From Enoplolaimus lenunculus (lineage: Eukaryota > Nematoda > Enoplea > Enoplida > Thoracostomopsidae), in the NCBI GenBank assembly GCA_030248215.1, contig JASANG010003411.1, positions 1-64,000 on the forward strand: a stretch of DNA of 64,000 nt. Direction: 5' to 3'. Made by a program: the position numbers and the translations under genes. Shown piece after piece: positions 56,833 through 64,000 of the stretch. The notes under the pieces were generated by a model. That model was not told the origin of the DNA. It did no database searches and worked only from the letters and a program-made list of their open reading frames with translations. The number at the start of each line of letters is the position of its first letter. Position 1 is the first letter of the stretch.

Positions 56833-56997
56833 GCCAATGTAAAGAATAGGGCTGCAACAGTAGTATAAGCATATTCGTAAGCCTAAGTCTAAGCGTAAAG
56901 ATAAGTCGAAGCATAAGCAAAAAATAGTCTAAAGCTGTAAGGTTACTCCATTGTAGTCACGAGGAAAAACTGTCTGCCCCTGATTTATACATGGACC
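56833..56997 (+). mobile_element. Family A element with near-perfect target duplication
   Basis: GCCAATGTAAAGAATAGGGC to CCCCTGATTTATACATGGACC. The flanks CTTTTACG and CTTTAACG match at 7 of 8. Confidence 0.83.
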
Positions 56998-57244
56998 CTT
57001 TAACGAGTCAGTAAACGCATGTAATTGGCCAAAACACGTCAATAAAGTTTACAGGAAACGTTAAACTGTGAGGTACTTGCAAATTGTAAAATAAGTACTA
57101 TTATATGGTAAGCTATAAGTTCAATATATTTCGAGTTTTATAGAAACAATTTTAGTTTATGATTATAAGAAATTTTGTCAAGTTGTCTTTCAAAGGCAAC
57201 TTTGGGTTCGGTAGTAATTGTAATGCTAGAAGCTCGAGTGCCAG

Positions 57245-57412
57245 TCCAGTTAGCCTGCTCACCTTTTACTAGATTAGGCTAAAAATTATTAAGAAGTGAC
57301 ATACAACAGTTTTCAATAACTTTACAAGCAAGGTTGAAAATTTTCTACGGGGCCAAACTTTTTTCAGGGGAGGGGACTGAACACTCTTGGCCCACATTAG
57401 CAACGGGCCTGA
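57245..57412 (-). mobile_element. MITE family F, copy, inverted
   Basis: TTAGCCTGCTCACCTTTTAC to CTTGGCCCACATTAGCAACGGG; diverged, with ACTTTACAAGCAAGGTTGAA intact. Confidence 0.65.
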
Positions 57413-57839
57413 CGAGTGTACTACGAGCCTGGGATTGGAATACCAATCTCGAACACGAATGAACAGCGTAGCGTAACAAGACTCTGTAGCCGGCTTCGAT
57501 CAATCATTACAAGAGTAAACGCTAAGGATGAATACTTTAAATCTAACGGTCACAAACCTTATCGCTAAAAATTGTTTTTCGAAGCGTATAATCTCATTGT
57601 TAAGACCCTACAATTTATCACGGTGATTCTAAAGCCTGTGAATACACCGCTTTTATCTCATCTCTACACCAATTTCCGTATAGGTTCTTCGCTATCCTCT
57701 TCATGGCGCACGGGCTGCCAAACAATTTTTTTACCAGTATTCATAGTACAAACAAGTATGAAATTTCTTACAAAACGAATTGTGTATCAAAAAATTTGCT
57801 ATTTTTTGCGCGTGTCGTTGTGAAAACCAAAATACATAA

Positions 57840-58187
57840 CTATGGAAATGAAGAAAATCTGGTTTTTTTGATTATTTCCACTCCTTCACTAGAGTTCGCA
57901 AAAAATGGTCCGGTTTTGAAAATTTTTGCACCATTGAGTTTGTCAAAATTTCTCATCGTCATTCCAAACGCATCAAATGAGTTGTATTCGACCGTAACCC
58001 ATGAACAAATAATCTGATCGTTACGTTTTTGTATAAAACGAGTGTATTTGGTATTCTTTTTAGCCTAAAACATTTTTCGAACTCATCGTTTATCGCTAAC
58101 CTAAAATCTTCAAAAACCTTTGTACTCTAAATGATGCCCGTTCACTATCCATGCATGTACAGAATACAATCGACGCAAACCTATTTC
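57840..58187 (-). CDS. Candidate coding exon group on the minus strand; identity unknown
   Basis: After an acceptor CGAAAAATGTTTTAG, the minus strand is open from 58064 to a stop at 57840 (74 codons: AKKNTKYTRF... ICSWVTVEYNSFDAFGM...). Upstream, 58187-58124 reads GLRRLYSVHAWIVNGHHLEY and has a GTACAA or GTTTTT donor, but only the GTACAA choice keeps an open frame, and it then uses a different frame of the next exon (LVLYKNVTIRLFVHGL). Further down, about 57737-57693, a short frame PVRHEEDSEEPIRKL between CAG and GTG could be another exon. The plus strand is open here too (57703-58017). Likely part of a real gene or an old transposon gene, but I cannot assemble or name it. Confidence 0.25.
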
Positions 58188-58379
58188 GGCCAATGTAAAG
58201 AACAGGTGCAAAATAGTATTATAAGCATATTCCTATTAGCCTAAGCGTAAGCCTAAGCGTAACACTGAGCATATTCCTAAGCCTACGCTTAAGCCAAACA
58301 AAAAACTTTGGCTAAAGCTTAAGCTTACTCTTTTCGCGTCCCACAGATAAACGTTCCGCTCCTGATCTTTACATGGGCC
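58188..58379 (+). mobile_element. Family A element
   Basis: GGCCAATGTAAAGAACAGG to CTCCTGATCTTTACATGGGCC, with hexamer clusters including one reversed variant. No duplicated flank is visible. Confidence 0.85.
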
Positions 58380-58990
58380 ATCCATTGTAAAATGAGGATT
58401 GCGTCTTTGTTCGGATCGCTAGGATAATCATCTAATTGGGAAATAACAGAATGGTTTTAAGAACTATAGTGCATAACGTGCATATGCAAATTAAAAACAA
58501 CGCGTACAACCTTCTAAACACGACTTAGCTGAAGCGAGATCGCAAATAAAATCTTCACAACACGCAGAACTTGAGTCGAGCCCGAGCGTCAAACTCTTAT
58601 AGCAGAGCGAGTGCCTGATTCAAATCCTGGCTTGAACTCATATTTGCAATGAAACAGTTTAAATTTAAATTTCAAACGAAACGTTAAAATTTCCAAAATT
58701 GTTAAACTAAATGTGTATACTTGCAGCTGGAAAAACACTATACGGTTAAGATAACTGCAAAATGTAGCCAACGAATTATATAGGCTATAAACTGGACATA
58801 TTTAGGATTAAAGAAGAATTTCTTCGTTAGCCATGTCTCGAGTAGAAGGTTTTAGCTTAATCTCAGCTTGAGGAAAATGAAGAGTTTAGCACCTTATTTG
58901 CATCAAAATTTGTTTTCAATGTTGGAATTAAAAACGCTAAGATGTATCATCTCGTTTTGAATTTTGATACACCTATTATATTTGCGGACG
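58380..58990. other. No gene recognised
   Basis: AT-rich spacer; nothing defined. Confidence 0.45.
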
Positions 58991-59120
58991 GCGGGCCCGT
59001 AGCCAAGGGGGGGGGACGACTGGGGGGCTCAGCCCCCTGGAAACATTTTGGCCGCTCCTGGAAAATTTTCAACTTTACATGTGAACAAAAACCCATGTAT
59101 GCCCCTCGTGAAATTTTTTA
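58991..59120 (+). mobile_element. MITE family F, copy
   Basis: GGGCCCGTAGCCAAGGGGGG, GGGGGGCTCAGCCCCCTGG, TTTTCAACTTTACATG; the right end is lost, and another left end (GAGCACGTAGCCAAGGAGGG) begins at about 59144. Confidence 0.75.
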
Positions 59121-59525
59121 AACCCATTTAAACATAAAGCGAGCACGTAGCCAAGGAGGGGGCAGGAGGGGCTCATGCATCTTATGCGTTTGCGTCAAAC
59201 CCTGTCGCTAACTGGGGATAGACGGAAAGTTATTCTAAAGATGGCCCACACTTTCTAAAAGTTGCGTCCGCCCAAATCAGAGCATCTTGATTGCTTTTTC
59301 AACCAAAGGATCGCGTCATATACCGCTGGGCCGTAAGCATTCGTTTGCCAGGGTACGACACGGGCTTGTACCTATGGCGGAAAGCCAAGTACACTCATCC
59401 TTTATAGAAGATGTTTATCCTACTCAGCGGGTATCTAGCACAGATTTGACCCCCATATCTATAGTGTTGCGAAATCAACAAAATTCCTCTCTTAAGCTTG
59501 GTTATGGATGTCCCTGGTATCTTAA
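59121..59525. other. No gene supported
   Basis: A 123-codon plus ORF (59287-59658) runs from here into the following family-F element and has no domain. Confidence 0.4.
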
Positions 59526-59691
59526 CGGGCCCGTAGCCAAGGGTGGGGGTAGGGGGCTCGACCCCCCGGGAAAAATGTTGGACCCCTTAGAAAAATTTTC
59601 AACCTTACTTGTAAGTTTAACAATAACCCTTGTATGCCCCTCCCGAAAAAACGTTTAGACCACCTAGCAAGGTGTGAGCTGGCTACGGGAC
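59526..59691 (+). mobile_element. MITE family F, most intact copy
   Basis: GGGCCCGTAGCCAAGGGTGG, GGGGGCTCGACCCCCCGGG, TTTTCAACCTTACTTGTAAG, CCACCTAGCAAGG, ending GAGCTGGCTACGGG. Good reference copy of the family. Confidence 0.88.
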
Positions 59692-60249
59692 AGCCCATGG
59701 ACAACATTTGGGGTAAAGCTCGTTCAGTGGATTATAAAATGGCTTCGGGTAAACATCAGAGACAAATGTATTTTCACAAAATGATATATGTTTTGGTTTT
59801 AAAGTCGAGATTTGCGCTGGTGTCTTTAGTTTTAGTATGCGAAGATTAGGCTTGAGAGCCAGTTGGCCAACAGTCTCATTTGTACTGGTTACAATGTGAT
59901 TTCATATCGTTTGTTCACTAGTTTTTTCTGATAATGTTTTTTGTTTTGGTTTTATGTTCTATTGGGCGAAGATATTCATATCTGTGTACCGAAACTGTTA
60001 TAGCATTAAATACTTGAGTGACTGTACGCCTCTGCAATTTTAATTCTATCTGTAAAAGTGAATATGAGTCTAAACTTAATATAAGCCTATATTTCTAAAG
60101 TTCACGTTATGCCAAAATCTGAAAATTTCAAAAATTGTGAACGGGGAAACGTATAAAGAGCCGGTAACTTGAATTTGCTGTTTGTGTCGTCGAGAGTCAA
60201 ACTGCAATTCAAGCTACTAGCTAAGTTGTCCAAGGTTGTTGTTCGAGTC
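59692..60249. other. No gene recognised
   Basis: Spacer with a 71-codon ORF lacking features. Confidence 0.4.
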
Positions 60250-60488
60250 GGCCCATGTATAGAACAGGGCCGGAACAGTAGTATAAGCATATTCCTAAGC
60301 CTAAGCCTAAGTCTAAGCCTAAGCCTAAGCGGATGGATGAGCGTATTCCTAAACCTAAGTCTAAGCCTAAGCGGATGGATGAGCGTATTCCTAAGCCTAA
60401 GCCTAAGCGAAAAAATTAGTCTAAAGCTTAAACTGATTTTATTATAGCCCCTCCGGAAGACGATCAGGCCCTATTCTATACATGGGCC
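60250..60488 (+). mobile_element. Family B element with amplified core and 8-bp target duplication
   Basis: GGCCCATGTATAGAACAGGG to CCTATTCTATACATGGGCC. GCGGATGGATGAGCGTATTC plus hexamers is repeated. Flanks TTCGAGTC and TTGGAGTC match at 7 of 8. Confidence 0.88.
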
Positions 60489-60607
60489 TTGGAGTCGAAG
60501 GCAACCGTAGCTTCAGACAATGCTTTAACAACCGGCACTGGATTAAACTGATGTTATATACACTGAATAGAAAATTGCTTAAGGCGAATTGATATAATCG
60601 GCATACT

Positions 60608-60903
60608 TTGCAGTTTCACAGACAAACTTTTCGCTCCTGATTCAGGCCCGTAGTCGCACCTCACCTTGCTAGTTAGACCAAAAATATTTCAGGAGGGGCA
60701 TTCAAGGGTTTTCAATGACTTATAAGCGGATTGAATATATCTTCTAGTGGGGCCATAGAAATATATTCAATCCGCTTATAAGTCATTGAAAACCCGTTGG
60801 CCACGGGCCCGCCCTGATGTTTACATGTGCCATAATTTTCAGCAAGGTGAGGTGCGACTACGGGCCTGAATCAGGAGCGAAAAGTTTGTCTGTGAAACTG
60901 CAA
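60608..60903. repeat. Perfect nested inverted duplication of fused A/F element ends
   Basis: 60608-60670 and 60841-60903 are perfect 63-bp reverse complements. Inside them, 60706-60740 and 60761-60795 are perfect 35-bp reverse complements around a 20-bp loop. The intervening pieces (60671-60705 and 60796-60840) do not match each other. The outer arm joins a family-A right end (TTTTCGCTCCTGATTCA) to a family-F end (GGCCCGTAGTCGCACCTC), so two elements were fused before the inverted duplication. Confidence 0.92.
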
Positions 60904-60998
60904 TAGAGTAAGCTTAACCTTTAGACTATTTATTCGCTTAGGCTTTAAGCTTAGCAGAATGATTATACTACTGTTACGGCCTTCTTTTATATATTGGC
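60904..60998 (-). mobile_element. TTAGGC-core element remnant
   Basis: TAGAGTAAGCTTAACCTTTAG, a few hexamers, then GATTATACTACTGTTACGG and TTTTATATATTGGC. Confidence 0.55.
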
Positions 60999-61170
60999 TT
61001 AATTGATTGGCACTAAAATTCAATTCAGTGGAACAGATGCAAATAAAATACACTATTTTGAGCTGTGGTGCAGTTAATTATATATGCCAAAATTTGCATA
61101 GCATCATAGTAGGCTTCGCTGGCTGTTTTTGGTAAAATAGCTATGTCTTTATTTATTTCAGTTGTACATT

Positions 61171-61520
61171 GGCTGGTTTTCTGAAACCTTATTTAAGTAT
61201 TAACTTAAGTTATGCTTAAGTAATTACTTATTCGCCGACTTAAGTGCTTAAATTTTCGAGCACCACCAAAGAAACACCAAATATCCGCCATTGCCGTGAC
61301 AAGGAACCAATAGTTTTGCTTTATATTAAGGAGACATCATTAGTGTAGACGTTCAATTAGACCAAGGTTAGTATGCCGTAGCGGTTAATTTGTAGCATAT
61401 CAAATTTAGTCAGCGGCTTAAGTATTTACTTAACTTAAGTACGCTTTTCAAAACGGCAAAATACTTGGGAGCTCGTACTTCAGTACTAAGGCGTACAAGT
61501 ATGGTTTCGGACACCCAGCC
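61171..61520. mobile_element. MITE family M
   Basis: GGCTGGTTTTCTGAAACC at the left faces GGTTTCGGACACCCAGCC at the right; TTAAGT and ACTTAA words are mirrored inside. Flanks share ATT. Confidence 0.8.
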
Positions 61521-62166
61521 ATTGTGAGCTTCAGATGAATAATTTTCATGGCACAATTTTGGTTCGTAGTCATAGGTACACTACTACAACTGGTTCGCTT
61601 AGGTTAAAACAAAGTTAAGACCAACCGCGCACTAATTATCTGGTTAATAGGTAACGAAAATGTGGTATCGTTCATTTTGTCGTTAAGTGCCTGCCGTTTA
61701 TCATCCAGGTGATTTGAGCTCGTAAGTATCCGGTTTCAGAGTTTATAGGCTGAGGATGTAGAAAAAAAACCACGATTAAAATAATTATTTTTTTTAAAAA
61801 ATTACATAGCTAAATCGTTAGCAATGATTCAATATCGCAGTGTCTCCTCCTGACAAATATCATGAATTCAAATTATGAATGACGTCAGTCTGGGCACGCC
61901 TGTGCTTCAGCAGGTTCAACAGCCGCTAGATTGTATGCGACCAAGAAAAGCATACTTAACAATTAATTACGGGACAGTAAAACCTTTTATGTGAAAGATT
62001 TTCTCCAGCGAGAGTAGGGAGCAAAAAATTATTTGGCTCTTGTACTGTTTCCCACAGGCTTAGACTTAGGCTTAGGTTTGGGAAAACGCTTTGCCTCTCT
62101 AAACATAATTCTAGACCTTTGCCTAAGCTTCTTTAAGTCTCAGCATATACCTAAGCCTAAGCTTTG
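61521..62166. other. No gene; small hexamer remnant
   Basis: 62055-62165 holds a decayed TTAGGC-core piece (GGCTTAGACTTAGGC, ACCTAAGCCTAAGC) directly beside the next family-D element. Confidence 0.45.
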
Positions 62167-62364
62167 CCTGCAAAAAATGGTTAGTCAAATTGACTCTCTA
62201 CGAAATAGGTTTTCTAGACTATAGAAGTTGAGTCGAAATTTGACTCCGCCAGAGTCAAATTCGATCCACTGAGTCGAACGTTTAGAGTCGAATTTGATTC
62301 AGTTTTTGTAGTCTGGTAGAGCCTATTTCGGAGAGAGTCAATTTGACTCACCATTTGTGCAGTG
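62167..62364. mobile_element. Palindromic MITE family D, shortened centre
   Basis: CCTGCAAAAAATGGTTAGTC to CCATTTGTGCAGTG; the centre lacks about 15 bp found in other copies. No intact TA at the left. Confidence 0.8.
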
Positions 62365-62585
62365 TTGTTAGTCTTCCAATACGTTTGCCTAAAACTCTGC
62401 TTAAGCCTGAGCATAAACTTAAATTTAACTTTTAAATGTGGAAGAAAGTGTTATACCTCTACGACTTACAGCAGGTCTTTTTTCTCTCGTTTCCGCACGA
62501 TTCTGAGGGGATATATCCCCTTGTCAATTTATTTTGGCTATTCTGTCTGACAGGTAATCGTATACATAAACGTTTCCTACTGTCG

Positions 62586-62752
62586 AACCTGTAACCAAGG
62601 GGGTGCCAGAGTGGCTCAGCCGCCCTAAAAAAATTTTTGCCCCCCCCGTAGAAAATTTTCAACCTTGCTTGTATAAGTCATTAAAAACCCTTGTATGCCA
62701 CTCCTGAAACATTTTTAGCCCCGCTAGCAAGGTGAGCTGGCTACGAGCCTGG
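62586..62752 (+). mobile_element. MITE family F, copy
   Basis: ACCTGTAACCAAGGGGGTGCC, GTGGCTCAGCCGCCC, TTTTCAACCTTGCTTG, GCTAGCAAGGTGAGCTGG, ending CTACGAGCC. Confidence 0.8.
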
Positions 62753-63263
62753 CTACGCTGGTCGTGGATTATCTCCACATGAGAACTAATGGAGTACCTG
62801 GGTACCTCAGGCCCGCCGGTTGGCCAAAAGTAGCTATGCCAACAGGTATGGAACAACATATGATGTATTGCAACATTATAATATATGTATGCATGTATGT
62901 ATGTATATATGTAAAGATAAATAGACTGTAAGGTAAGATATATAATATTGATTTAAAAGCTAGAAACCATGGCTAAAAAGCAAAAAAAACCCTAATGTGG
63001 TTGAGCTTTAGGGGGGAGTTGCCTCAAAGGAAGTCATAACATTTGCAATACATTAGCGGTTCAGAATAGCGCCCAACAAAAAATTCGTTTGTAGTGTTTT
63101 TGCAACCCACAGGACTCTATTATAGCCACAAAATAGGGAAAAGATGTTAATATAGAAAAGAGGGTAGTGATATGGCAGACCAGTAACACTGCGTGTAAAA
63201 AGTGCACCGTGGTGTATTCTGAGATTAATATAAGACCAGTATATGTGTTTCAAGAATGTATCA
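62753..63263. other. No gene; ATGT-type microsatellite
   Basis: 62880-62915 is an imperfect ATGT/ATGC repeat. Otherwise nothing is recognised. Confidence 0.5.
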
Positions 63264-63824
63264 CGCTGTTACCGGATGTCCGTTTTTGTTTTCGGTAAAA
63301 ATCAGTGTCCGTTTCTGTTTCCGTTAGAGAAATACCGGAAATTTGGTTAATTTTACGCTCAAGATTAGTTAATAAACAACGAATTTATATCTTGCAATTT
63401 TTCATTACACCGGTTCTACGACATTCGGCGAAGGTGCGGAATCTAGACCAAGCTAGGATTTTGAAAAATAATTCATCCTATAGATCTCGACGAGCTAAAT
63501 TCAACGGTACCAATTTTATGGCTGCATGACGAACAGTTCAGAAGTTATGGCCCTCGAAATTATAGTGCAAACTCACGCAAATTTGAACAGGAAGTATTTA
63601 TCATTGTATTACTACTCACATATTCGTAAAATATAAGCTTAACCAGGTTTATTCCTTCACAATTAGGGTTTTGGAACTCTATCCGCTTACAAACTTTTGT
63701 TTGGTATACGGACTCTCATTGATTGGGACTCAAAATGGCCCCCCTCGTATTACCACCTCTTATTCGGATTACTACTGTATCCGTTTTCCGTTTCCGCTAT
63801 TTTTACTATCCGGCATTACCCTGG
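63264..63824. mobile_element. hAT-like MITE family G, copy 5, with a nested repeat
   Basis: CGCTGTTACCGGATGTCCG at the left and CCGGCATTACCCTGG at the right. Flanks AATGTATC and AATGTATA support an 8-bp target-site duplication. The interior resembles the copy at 45985, but 63635-63780 is an added family-J repeat (TGATTGGGACTC, CTCTTATTCGGATTAC) shared with 54240-54382. Confidence 0.72.
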
Positions 63825-64000
63825 AATGTATACAGTAAAAAAATTAAGCTGAAAACATTTTTTTCTCATTGTGTGTAGCATTGCATTTCAAAATGTTATA
63901 TAAAACATAAAATTTCTGAAATATTATTACTATTCTAATTTAAGTCGATATAGATTCATGGACGTCGCGAGGATATTTTATTTTAAAATTTACCCCAGCG

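Overview
This is animal nuclear DNA: AT-rich, gene-poor, with spliceosomal GT-AG introns and metazoan gene families. Three genes are secure: a leucine-rich-repeat/Ig/fibronectin-III-like receptor (+, 31728-35462), a non-muscle/smooth-type myosin regulatory light chain (-, 39480-40617) and a secreted frizzled-CRD protein (+, 46487-50219). For each, exons joined by phase and conserved domains give an uninterrupted protein (1026, 173 and 212 aa). Three further genes rest on splice logic alone: a small multi-pass membrane protein directly behind the myosin gene (-, 38151-39428), a short gene with a 49-nt intron (+, 42292-42602) and a 116-aa membrane protein (+, 52186-53459). A weak exon group lies at 57840-58187 (-). 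Splice-acceptor-like AGs 28-70 nt upstream of the start codons, and a 51-nt gap between two same-strand genes, would fit an animal with spliced-leader trans-splicing. Together with the abundance of TTAGGC hexamers (the nematode telomere motif) this hints at a nematode-like invertebrate, but the species cannot be fixed from this window.

Repeats dominate. (a) 1-3000 is one foldback element with arms of about 1.1 kb. (b) 18782-24050 is a satellite of about 290 copies of an 18-bp unit built on the odd palindrome CCAACGGTTGG; a second foldback element (24076-24980) sits 25 bp beyond it. (c) At least 20 short terminal-inverted-repeat elements, in three TIR families (here A, B, C), all carry the same (CCTAAG)n / TTAGGC-type core, and the best-preserved ones have 8-bp target-site duplications. 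(d) Other MITE-like families are called D/E (CACTGC ends, TA sites), F (GGCCCGTAGCC ends), G (CAGGGT ends, 8-bp duplications, hAT-like), H, I, J, K, L, M, N and O. Minisatellites, a telomere-like array at 53635-53800, tRNA-like SINE heads and a perfect nested inverted duplication at 60608-60903 complete the picture.

Layout: 1-31 kb is repeats with no supported gene; 31.7-35.5 kb the receptor gene; 36-38 kb repeats; 38.2-40.7 kb the minus-strand gene pair; 41-46 kb repeats with one small gene; 46.5-50.2 kb the frizzled-CRD gene with element-filled introns; 50-54 kb a small membrane-protein gene with elements in its intron; 54-64 kb mostly elements. The receptor and the CRD protein are cell-surface/secreted signalling-type products and the myosin light chain is cytoskeletal; nothing in the sequence ties them into one pathway.
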